Below, one piece after another: positions 23,165 through 33,214 of a stretch of DNA of 64,000 nucleotides. The DNA lies in NCBI GenBank assembly GCA_027946365.1, contig JAPEUQ010000008.1:682001-746000 (forward strand), read 5' to 3'. Source of the stretch: Kalmusia sp. IMI 367209. Lineage: Eukaryota > Ascomycota > Dothideomycetes > Pleosporales > Didymosphaeriaceae. The stretch's first letter is position 1; every line of letters starts with the position of its first letter. Position numbers and translations under genes: made by a program. The notes under the pieces were generated by a model. The model was not told where the DNA came from and did not search any database. It worked only from the letters and a program-made list of their open reading frames with translations.

Positions 23165-24580
23165 TAGCTAATAAAGTACTTATACCCTATCACTTAATAA
23201 AATGTTAATAAAATTTAAATTTATAGAAAGCTGCTTCTAAACACGTTTAAAACACGTAGATATGAGCATAAGTTAACCCCTAGTAGTCTTCAACCCCCTT
23301 TCCAATCTTTCAATTAATTAAAGATAATAATTTTAGCTCCTATGTTAAGCCAGAGCCTGAGGAAGAACCTAGGTATAATATTAAGGAGGTTAGTAAAACT
23401 AGAATATGTTTAAAGCGCGTTTATAACTTATTCTAAGGAAAAGAACTAGTAGTATTTATTATTAGTAATAATTATACACCACCACTTACTATATAGGACG
23501 TAGAATATACGTTAGTTATTCTAGCATACCTAAAGGGTATGCTAAATAGCTATACCTACGTTATTTAAATACTAAGTAATGATAATAGTTAAACACTATT
23601 AAGAGAAGATATATTTAAGCTACTACTAAGGTAAGGCTACTAGGCTACTAGAATATATTTATAATACGTTCCTAACATATTTTAGTTTTAGTATTTAAAG
23701 TAGTATATCTATAAATACCGTTATATAGTATCCCCATTTCTAGGTAGAATAGTAATAAGATCTAAGTATAATTATTCTAGATTAATTACTATAAATACCT
23801 TTAGAATAAATTACGAATATATTATTATAATAAGATAGATAATACTTTATATAAAAAGCTAAGGGGCTCTAAGGTTAACTATAGGAAGAAAACTATAGGA
23901 AAGAAGAGGCTATTAGGTAAGAACACGTTTAAAGCTTATTCTAAACTTACTTATACTTATAACATATATCTTAGTGCTCTATAAAGATTTAGAGTAGGTG
24001 TATATATAAATTAAAAAGATATATATGCTCCTATACTCCGCCAACGTTAATAATTAGTAGGTATAGAGTTAAATATATTTAGAATAGCCTCCTAACGTAT
24101 TCTAGCCTATTATTAGTGAGCGTTAGTGGTATATTAGCTATATAAGCTAGTACTAGTCTACTCAGCATACTAAGAGTTACCTTATATAGCTAGTACATCC
24201 AAAGGTTAATATTTAGCATCTATAATACCTTTTATTAATGGTCTTTCTAATTAAGAAGCTACTAAATAGTATTATAACGTGGTTAAGCCTAGAGTTTATA
24301 GGATAAAGAAGTATAGTAAGATTACTAGAACACGTTTAGAATGGATTCTAACTATAATATAGGAGTTAATCACCCCTAAGGATAAGGTGCAATAATTAAG
24401 AGCGGTACTTATCTAATAATTTAAGATATTTTAGTCCTAATTAATATTAAGGCTATCCCTTTATATTATTCTAATCGCGTTTAGAATATATTCTTATATT
24501 TCTCCTCCACCTTATATACTAGGAGAGTAGTAGCTCTAGGCTATTAAGAATATTCTTTATCTAATACTAACGCCTAGCCT

Positions 24581-24597
24581 ATATATATATATATATA
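24581..24597. repeat. (AT)n microsatellite
   Basis: Short pure AT dinucleotide run inside the AT-rich element. Confidence 0.6.
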
Positions 24598-27500
24598 AAT
24601 GTTAGAATACATTTAGAATAGATTCTAATATATTTCAGCCTAATTTCTAAACTCTCTATAACTAGTAGTCTACCTTATATTAAAAGGGTTTAAAAGTATT
24701 AAGAACCTTAGTATTACTTTTTATTAATAAGGATTAAATTTCAAGACTAATTAAATAAGAAAAGCTTATACGATTTCTATATAGAAATGAACTTAAAGGT
24801 ATAATCTTTAATTAGAAGACTTATAATTAAATCCTAGAAACTATAAGTAGGAATAGGTTCTAAACATGTTTAGAATAGACTTATAAATAATACTAGGCGT
24901 ATATCCATTATATTATTTTATTAGTATCTAGTAATATTATTATCTGTTTCTATAACGAAGGGGCCAAGATTTTCTTAAAATAAGAGACCTTCTAGATAGA
25001 TATGTCCTATAAACGTCTTTAATAACTATAGTTTAAAGTCTTAATTATTATATTTTATTCTAAAGAGAAAAAGCGTACGTAAATATATTCTAAATATGTT
25101 TAAGGGATATTCTAATATCTATAGTTCTTACGCTTAGAAGGATTATAACAGATACTAAAACGCGTAATATATATTAACTTATAATAAGTGCTTTTTTTTA
25201 ATGAATGTTCTAAACATGTTCAAAGGCCAATCTAGTAGAAGTATATAAATAGTATAGGTTTTAAGGGTGTCACTATTAATATAGACTAGATATAGGCTAT
25301 AGATATAATCACCTAAATATATTCTAAACGCATTCTAATTATACTTTTAGAATTCTACTAATATCTTTAATTATTTAACCCTTAAAGACGACACTAGACC
25401 TAGTATATAAGATATACTATATAATTCTATTACATCCATTTTTAGTGTAGTATAACAAAAGCAACTATTGGAGATAAGTAAATATAGGACTTAGCGTAGG
25501 GTCGTATGATGAGTCTTCTTAACGCCTTAATATAGGTAGAGTATATACAGCTTATTAATCTACTCTATAAGGCCTCTATAACATGTTCAGAACGTGTTTA
25601 TAACGAGTATATATAAGTATAGAAGAAAGGCAGAACGTTTAAAATTAGGCAAAGGATAAAAGAAGTACTATTACTTTATCTAGCCTTATATAGTATTATA
25701 GTAGTATCCCTCTATAAGATTAGAATATATTAGAGTCACATTCTAATGCTACTAAGTAAACTGGTTAGAAGGGATACTAAACTAGATAAAGACTTACTCT
25801 CCTTACTATAATAACTACGTAAGACATCTATGTTTATTCTAAACGCGTTCTAAACATAATCTAGTTTAAAAAAAAATAGACCTATAAGATATAAAAAGAG
25901 TTTAACGCTTATAATAAATATAGGATTTAATATATCTACTATATAATATCTACTATTAGTCAACGCTTCTTTGAAAACTAAGTAAGGAGATAAGTAAGTA
26001 TAGATAGGAATTTAGTTATACTTAAGCTAAATATATTTAGAACGTAAATAAAAGAAGATTTATAATACTATAACTATTTCTAATAATAAGGATGAGTTAC
26101 TTCTACCTATAAGCTCATCTGGTTATAATATATAACTATAACGTAGAAGGAGAGGTAGCTTAAAGCCTAGAGGAGCCTCATAATTTTAATTAAGATTAAT
26201 AGTATAATCTAGTGTTATTCCATTATCCCTAGTATAAAGGTAAGTACTAGAAGTAGTTATAAATATATTCTAATTATATTTTTATAGTATAGATTAAATA
26301 TTACTTTAATAATAAACTCTACTCTCTAATTAAAAGATTGAAACTGAGAAGGTATAGCTTAATTTAGAGAGGTAGAGATTAGAAATAGCGAAGGCAAGGT
26401 TTAAGCTTAATAAAGAGATATATAAATTTAAATAAAGATAGGGTAAATATTACTAAAATCTAATTTAAATATATTCTAAACCTATTCTTACCTAGTATAG
26501 AAAAATTTTTAGATGTTATAAATAAACTTTCTATCTTCCTCCTTCCTTATATCCTATATTCCAATTAAAATTTACTATAGGCTTAAAGTAACTTCTTAAA
26601 AACGTACGTAATAAGATTTAATGTTCTAAACGTGTTTTTATTAGATTCTAGGCTAATTACTAATGATATAGTAAGCTATTAGAACTATCTATTAGTTCTA
26701 CTAAGTTCTCCTTAAAGGATAATAAAGGGCGTTATATTATATATTAAGGAGAGCTCTTCTATCGAGCATACTTTACTAGAGATAATACCTATCTCTATAG
26801 TATAAGCTAGCTAAGTACATTTAGAATATGCTCTAATTATATTTATAAAGAAAGTTTATAGATAGGGTACTCTAATTTACTATATTAAAAAGTACCACCT
26901 ATAGTATAAACTATCTCCTATATAGATAGATAGATCCTCTCTTTTTCGTAAACATGCTGCAAAGACATTCTACGAGAAGGTTATAAAGAGATATAAGGAG
27001 AATATATTCTAAATATACTCTTAACATAATTATCTTTTATAAATCCTATAGTTACTATCTAATAAGGTCTCCTACTTAAAGTAGTAGTATTAAGAATTAG
27101 ATTAACACTTAAATCTAAATGGAGTATGAAGCTTTCTTACTAGAAGAGGATTTACTACCTATACCCCTTTATAAGGTAAGTAATCTAAAAAAGGATAGGA
27201 GAAAGATTAAATAAGTAAATATATATATATAAACTTATCTATTATAGCTAATATTTCTAGCTAAATTTAAACGAATGCCAAAGATTACTAAGGGTAAATA
27301 GTAAAAGATTCTATATAGATATTACTAGAGTTAGGGGATAAAAGGTAGGCCACTGAAACGTAATTAGAACGTGTTCCTAATATATTTACAGGATGTTTAT
27401 TCTAGGAAAACTGTCTTTCTAGGTCCTATTTCAATTTTTTTAAAGTAGTAGGTCTCAAATTTTAATCTCTTAAAGTAGTAGGTCTTAGAAAATAGAATTA

Positions 27501-28420
27501 TATATAGAATTACATAGTAGGTATATCAGAAATCTATAATTTTAGATTAAATATATTAATATTAAGATAGTACTCCCTATTTAGCTTAATCCTACTAACC
27601 CTATTAATATCCTAATTAAATTGGCAATCTAGAACATATTTAGAATAAATAGATAATACGTTTTAAGAGTCTTACCTAAGGTATTCTTATTATAATACTT
27701 CTTATAAATTCTGTAAGAAGCACGATAGCCTATAGTATGAGTAATTTTATTTATCCCCTTAAGATTATACTATATATATTAGCGGAATATATTCTAAGCG
27801 TAATTAGATTATATTTAAATATACCTCTCCCCTTAATTCCTCTTTATTAAGGTATATAGATGCTATCTTTGGGAGCTCTATAATTTGACCCGGGCATAAT
27901 TAGCGCGAGCAGTAGTAGCCTTCTATTCTAAAGTAATTAAGTAATTATATTCTACTATAATTTTATAATAGAATACTGAAATATAATTAGAATATATTCT
28001 AAGTATATTTAAATATTTATCCTTTACCCACTCTATATACTAGAGAGAAGGTCTATTCTTATTATCACTACCAGCAACCTCAACGCCATATTTTTCTTAA
28101 TATAGATAACTAGAGTACCCCTTATCTAGATACGTTACTGGAAAAATTAGCTTTAAAAAGCAGAATTATCCCTTAAATATACCTAATAAAGTATCCCCCT
28201 AAATTCTTTCTATATTTTACCTCCCTAAATCGTATAATTCTCTTATTATTTATAGTTTACTTAAACTTAGCTATATCCTTAGGGAGGCCTAGGACTTCGA
28301 GGTAACGGTGGTATAAACCTTAGAATATATTTAAAGTATAGTTTAAGCGTGTTTCAAGGGTGCCTAAGGTGCGAAACTTATAAAATTCTAAAAGGAAGCC
28401 GCTATTCTAAAAGTAGGATT

Positions 28421-28443
28421 AGAGAGAGAGAGAGAGAGAGAGA
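28421..28443. repeat. (AG)n microsatellite
   Basis: About eleven AG units near the right end of the element, a purine run that contrasts with the AT-rich surroundings. Confidence 0.85.
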
Positions 28444-28534
28444 AAACTCTAAATAGAATATATTCTAAAATAAGGTTTCGCCCCTATTTACATGCTAACC
28501 TATTGCGCTGGCAGAGCCGCTCTAGCTAATTTCT

Positions 28535-28571
28535 AGATCAGCTAAGGTAAAAGTCAGGTCCGGTTAACCTG
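28535..28571 (-). repeat. Right terminal inverted repeat
   Basis: Reverse complement begins CAGGTTAACCGGACCTGAC and continues TTTTACCTTAGCTGATCT. It matches the left repeat except for transitions. Confidence 0.75.
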
Positions 28572-28651
28572 TCGCCACTGTTCTTAGCGAGGCTTGAACA
28601 CCGGTAAGGTCCTTCCTTATTGGGCGCTAGCGTATGATAACGTATGGCTCT

Positions 28652-29143
28652 TCATTTATCCATTGGTCTCCATCCCCACATAATATGCGCACTAAGTCTC
28701 GATAAGTATTGAGAGCGTTCAAACTCAGGGCCGTTTAGCGGTGGGGATGGCATCTTGGAGACCGGGTCCCTCGGCATGCGACAGGGCAAGCCCAATAATT
28801 CGGGATGCGGCGAGCGCGATGACCTTCCAAGATTGTGATGAAAATGAATCACAATGCAGGTGCAGGTAGTATGTTTGGTATATGCCAAACGCGTCGACCC
28901 ATCCCCATGTGTTGAACCACAAGGAGAAGGACCCGATTACCCGATTACTTGAAGCCACGCGCAGCCGTTCCCATCCGGAGAGATGGGAGCAGAGGCTGGA
29001 GGACGCTCTATCCTTGTCTTCGACGGCTGAGCTCCCGTCGTTGGTATTTGGTTGTTGCTCTGAGGAGTCGAGTCTTTGCTATTGGATGGCAGTGTTTCCT
29101 TGATGTCTGCTGAAATCTTGGGATCCATCGAGATGATCTCCAA
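28652..29143 (-). pseudogene. N-terminal fragment of a monocarboxylate-type MFS transporter
   Basis: Starts MEIISMDPKISADIKETL and runs through a hydrophilic N-terminus to DGNGCAWLQVIG, then stops. The continuation SFSLWFNTWGWVDAFGIYQT is in another frame and matches the first helix of monocarboxylate-transporter-like MFS proteins. The break is an exact 8-bp tandem duplication (ACCCGATT at 28931-28938 and again 28939-28946); removing one copy joins LQVIG directly to SFSLW. Beyond FSSQSW the sequence no longer resembles a transporter, and the rest of the gene is missing. The fragment lies 81 bp from the transposon end. A dead 5' remnant. Confidence 0.65.
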
Positions 29144-29267
29144 TCTATGTGCACGCGTTGCATAGGAGGACTAAGGAGTATCAAGCTGTGGCCCGTAAGT
29201 GTAGTAGCAGTAGAAAGTATCGTAAAATTTGAGCCTGACCTTGGGAGGTGTTCTCTTTAGGCGACGC

Positions 29268-29639
29268 TTAGCAATCTAGGATCTGCGCGCACTTGCCAAT
29301 TTTGGTCAGGTGACGGTCGGCAGGGATCCCGCAGGTATTGCGTGGGGAGTAATTATTTTCAGTACCCAGCTGACATTTTGTGTAGTACGAAACCTTCAAG
29401 AAGACAATAGAGTCGCCGATCGTGCTGCTTGACTTGAAAGTTTTGAAGGCGCATACAGATGATCCAATCGATGCTGTGACGGAGAAGGTGGTACCTGCGA
29501 GCGTGGGGCTGCTTGGGATGCGCAAAGGTATCATTGATACTGCGTTGGTAACGCCATTGCTATATATGAGGGAAGCTAGGCGAGATGTACCACGGACATC
29601 GAAAGAAGATGCATGGTCAACCACATATGTGTCGTCCAT
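29268..29639 (-). CDS. Small hypothetical ORF
   Basis: 123-codon frame starting MDDTYVVDHASSFDVRG with six cysteines in the second half (FKVSYYTKCQLG-like, NTCGIPAD, KCAQILDC). No signal peptide, no recognised domain. It lies 47 bp beyond the stop of the DUF3176 gene on the same strand. Could be chance. Confidence 0.2.
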   Translation of the reverse strand: MDDTYVVDHASSFDVRGTSRLASLIYSNGVTNAVSMIPLRIPSSPTLAGTTFSVTASIGSSVCAFKTFKSSSTIGDSIVFLKVSYYTKCQLGTENNYSPRNTCGIPADRHLTKIGKCAQILDC

Positions 29640-29686
29640 TGCCGTTCACCTGCGAACGCACAATGTAATTGCAATGTGCTTCCAGC

Positions 29687-32019
29687 TCAGTCTCGCTTCA
29701 GTTTCAGCTCACTGTGAAAGTTTTGCTCAAAACGCACATTGATGGTGCCCGACAGCTCTTTCAGATGGCCATAAGTCAAACTCCCATTGTCTATGTTCAT
29801 GCCGTTTTTTCCATCGAAGCCAGCAAATATCGCTGGCAGTAGCGACGTCTTGAATAGGTATGGGCGCGATCTACTTTGGAGTATTGTGGCAACCAGCAAA
29901 CAGATGGTGGCTATCGAGAGGATCAGCGGCAGAATCAACCACTCCCAACGAGCCTCAACAAATGTTTGGGACGCATACGCGGGCCCAGCCACGCTAACTG
30001 AGCGAGGATTGTCGGGATGTTGTAAGACCGTCGATACGACCTCAGCGATACCATCGAACAAGGATTTAAAGTCGCCGTTCGTGTCGTTGAGGTAGACTAT
30101 GGAGTTCTGTACCCAAAACGGCGAGTCGCTCGTGGTCAATCCTAGAGATGCTGACAGTACTCTCTGATCGAATCCTCCCAGTTCATACTGTTGCACGTTG
30201 TTCGGGTCGGCCGTTTCGCTCTCAAAAAGGGCAGTACTGTTATATACTAGCACGCTCTTTGTCTCGTCTTCGTACTCAACGTGCACAGCCCGCAAAGGTA
30301 TCTCTATTGATTCACCAATATCCATATTTCCATCTTTCATCACCGCGTCTTTGTACGTGCGTGCACAAATGTCTATAGCGCACTGTGTGATAGTCCCATT
30401 AATCTCACTCATCCTCTCTGGCTGTTCCCAGAGGCTGAGATCGGTCGATGACTGGAAACAAGTATATGCGTGTAGGCGCATGGGTTTTCGATTAGGGCCG
30501 AAGTTATTACTGCTGATCCAACCGTAACCGACTTGTTCGCTAGTAATTTGATACCTGTTATCGGCATAATTAACGCAGAAGCGCATACTGTTACTGCTTT
30601 CAAGAGGTGTTGTGAAAAAGTCGTCGTTGACGCGTTCGGATAGTAATTGTATACTGCCCAGGAAATCGGCAAAGAAATGAGATAGCCTGGTCCCACTAAC
30701 ATTATTGTTCGGTGGGAAAGGCGTTATTTCGGTTTCGTTTTCCCTCGAAAGAAGAGACTTTACTATAGTTTCGTTCGAGTTTGCAATACTGTGGTCGAAT
30801 CCGAACGCGGAACCGAGGAGCAAGAAGGGGAAGTCTCCATTATCAGTCACACAAGAGAACTGCCAAGATTGTACATGTTCTGACATGACAGAAAAAAGCG
30901 GCCGCAGTTTCTGGATACTGCCGACGTATTCTGTGTTATTATCGATACGTAGTCTCCCTTCACACGAAAAATCGTCGATGTGAACTGCTTTCGGTGCAGA
31001 GCACGTAGCACATGCTGCAAGTGAGGTGAATGTTGGAAAGCGGCATTCTGAGGTTGGGCAATAGGCGTTTATCAGTGGTGACAAAGGAGCCCGAGCCTGC
31101 GTAGCAACGCCTAAGATGCCTGTCGACAAAAGGTATGTAGCTGCATCTTGTTAGTGACGTTGAGCCATGAGTATCTGGTAAAATTTGGCCTACCTTTCTG
31201 ATCCATGCTTTTCATGTCCGTCATTTTGGTGAAGGCATCAGTCCGCGGAACATGTCCATAATGTCCGGACAATGGCTCCGTGCGGTTTGTGAACCCAACG
31301 CTTTGTTGTGTAACAGGTTCAACCGCGAGAGCAAGAACAGTAATTGCAGCACCTAGGCTAGCGAGAAATGCGGCTTTCTTGACGTGATATAACAGCATAG
31401 TGCTACCCCAGGGACCTCTACTTGCACTGTCCACTTGTTCCATACGATTTAAAGGTATTGTAGTCTCGGCATATTGCCACTTCAATTGCCCTAAGCATTC
31501 CGCAAGAGGGTATAGCAAAGATGACTTTGCTATAGTGGAGAATACAGCGACGAGAGAGTTCGGTTGAATTGGAAGCTGCCACTCCGAAAGAGGCTTGCCG
31601 TTCATGGAAACGAGAATCGCGATAATGAGAGTAGTCGAGCATATACTGAGTGTGATCGCAGCAACTTCCCACCACCAGCTGAATGTGGCGCACCGCGGCG
31701 ACGTAACTATAGTAGCAACATCTACATTGGGTGTAGAGGAGACCCAGAAGCTTTTGGTAACGTCCGTGGTAAGAGTGTCCGAATTTATTATGGGCCTATC
31801 GTAGTCTGTTCCTATTGACACGGTTTCGTGACGATAATTTGAGGGCGATGCGCTTTCAACGATAACAGCCTCGGTTCGTCTGGCCTCAAATTCACCGTTG
31901 AGCTGAATTTCCTCGAGAACTTCAGCATCGGCGTCAACACGTGCGTTTAGTGGACCATCCTCAAGCACATGTTCTGGTGGTATCTGGCAGTACGGGCTTT
32001 TACCATGCGCCTCCGACAT
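29687..32019 (-). CDS. DUF3176 family membrane protein
   Basis: Fungal-specific multi-pass membrane protein of unknown function. Two exons (31194-32019 and 29687-31119, 74-bp intron 31120-31193) give 752 residues in one frame. A hydrophilic N-terminus of about 110 residues precedes WWWEVAAITLSICSTTLIIA, the first helix. Then come SLVAVFSTIAKSSLLYPLAE, FDSASRGPWGS-like sequence (VDSASRGPWGSTMLL) and AAFLASLGAAITVLALAVEP followed by VTQQ, which together define DUF3176 (PF11374). A large, cysteine-rich, N-glycosylation-rich outer region follows, then a last helix RWEWLILPLILSIATICLLV and the usual end SSLLPAIFAGFDG-like (KTSLLPAIFAGFDG). Start 32019 (MSEAHGKSPY) is preferred; an upstream in-frame ATG at 32109 is possible. 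Intact although flanked by decayed transporters and a transposon. Confidence 0.85.
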
Positions 32020-32199
32020 GATTGCAAAATCAGGTTGATGCACGCCGCTGGGCGTTTGTGCGGGTTGTGATCGGGGGCATCGAGGTGTGGACACGAGGTG
32101 GGGAGTCAATAGATTAAATTGGCCCCCAAGTTGTGTAACCTTTTTTCATAGTGTTCTTTACAGGGGCGTTTACCGGACCTTGCCGATTTCGACTTAGCA

Positions 32200-32465
32200 T
32201 TATTTGATGCGTCGTACCAATCCATCCTCTCCCCGTACCTTCCCTTCAAGCAAGATCTCATGCCCTTCTCCTTCTCTTACATATTGTGCGGCTATGCTCC
32301 CAATGATAGCCACACACAAGAGGCCCCACCATCCTAACGCGACGACACCGATATCTAGACCTTTCCCGAACAACCAGCCGAACACGATGGGTCCGAACGT
32401 CCTCGTGAAGCCGACAACGACTGACGAATACCATGATGCGTAAATGCTGTCAGCCGCCAAGCTGG
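32200..32465 (-). pseudogene. C-terminal fragment of an MFS transporter
   Basis: The minus strand encodes LAADSIYASWYSSVVVGFTR, then TFGPIVFGWLFGKGLDIGVV and ALGWWGLLCVAIIGSIAAQY, ending VREGEGHEILLEGKVRGEDG. This is the last two helices and cytosolic tail typical of a group of ascomycete MFS transporters. Upstream the frame runs straight into a 22-bp minisatellite, so the first ten or so helices are absent. The fragment is not the other half of the 28652-29143 remnant, whose N-terminus is of a different MFS type. Confidence 0.6.
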
Positions 32466-32570
32466 TTGGGAGCGCTCGCTTATAAGTTAGAGAGCGACAG
32501 CCTACACAGCAAGGAGCGACTGCACATGAGCTGGGAGCGACCGCCGACAAGCTAGGGAGCGATCGCCTAT
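32459..32570. repeat. Five-copy degenerate 22-bp minisatellite
   Basis: Units at 32459-32483, 32484-32505, 32506-32527, 32528-32548 and 32549-32570 share the form AAGCTaGGGAGCGAcCGCCtAt with variation. The array starts exactly where the MFS fragment loses similarity. Confidence 0.75.
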
Positions 32571-33214
32571 GAAATCTTAGTGGGTCAGAATCTGTAGCAT
32601 TTAGGTCAGGAATAGTAGTATTTCAGTCTAGTCCTCTATCCCGCACTACTACAGCCGCATCGCTACCGAGGCAATCGTAGCACATTTTCATACAACAACC
32701 TAAAGACATCGCTCAGAGACTGTGAATGAGTGGAAGAATATGCTGACAAGGACACTAGATTTCGTTTCGGAGACGGTAATGAAAGAAAGAAGCAGGCTTT
32801 ATGGTATAGACAAGGAATTAGCCCTACTCCAGTGTATCATCAATTTAAGGCCGCGAATTTAGCTACCACAACTAAGATATAGGGAGAGAAAGTGCCATCT
32901 CAGATTGAGAATTTTATCTTAATTCATAGGCTGAATGAATATGAATAAGGGTGACTGCCCTATGCAGGAACTGCGATGTACAACCTCTTTGCCCGATTAC
33001 CTCCATTGAGCTGCGCTGAGCTCGTTCGCCCTGCATATTCGTCTGTAGGATCTGATTGTGCCTTTGCGGAGAGCCGCTCAATGTCTTTCCGATAAATAGG
33101 AAAACCAATCAACCCAGTGAGGAAAACTGAAGTTCCATGCATCAATGTTCCCTCCACCATCGAAAGACCGAACAACTTTTGAAGTCCTCTCCAATTGCAT
33201 TGCTTGCAGTAGGC
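32571..33214. other. Intergenic, no supported gene
   Basis: Minus-strand frames at 32914-33175 have a hydrophobic patch (VFLTGLIGFPIYRK) but no family signature, and are separated by stops from the permease upstream. I do not support them. Confidence 0.4.

Larger units (their letters stand above)
23235..28460. repeat. About 25 scattered copies of a degenerate palindromic motif
   Basis: A motif close to TTCTAAACRYGTTTAGAA recurs at irregular spacing of about 110-360 bp. The clearest copy is the perfect 18-nt palindrome TTCTAAACATGTTTAGAA at 24858-24875. Others start near 23235, 23921, 24071, 24327, 24468, 24601, 25081, 25207, 25315, 25580, 25834, 26623 and 27366. Intervening sequences do not look alike. 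Origin unknown. Confidence 0.55.
23052..28571. mobile_element. RIP-degraded DNA transposon with terminal inverted repeats, 5.5 kb
   Basis: A 5,520-bp block bounded by matching inverted termini (23052-23088 and 28535-28571), both starting CAGGT and sharing AACCGGACCTG. The 37-bp ends differ only by C/T or G/A transitions. The inside is very AT-rich, full of TAA/TAG triplets, and has no open frame above 60 codons on either strand, as expected of a repeat inactivated by RIP. The superfamily cannot be assigned because no transposase motif survives. No clear target-site duplication directly abuts the ends; a near-identical 13/14-bp direct repeat (GTTCTTAG-GAGGC at 23037-23049, GTTCTTAGCGAGGC at 28580-28593) lies a few bases outside both ends. 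Confidence 0.75.

Noticed and set aside
28652..32550. The two MFS fragments as halves of one transporter split by the DUF3176 gene
   Set aside because: The N-terminal piece is of the monocarboxylate type and the C-terminal piece of a different MFS type. Their order on the minus strand is also wrong for a simple insertion.
32459..32570. CRISPR-like array
   Set aside because: Repeats are directly adjacent without spacers and diverge from one another; the genome is fungal.
32914..33175. Minus-strand frames after the permease as its C-terminus or a separate gene
   Set aside because: In-frame stops separate them from the permease, which already ends at a normal length; no family motif.
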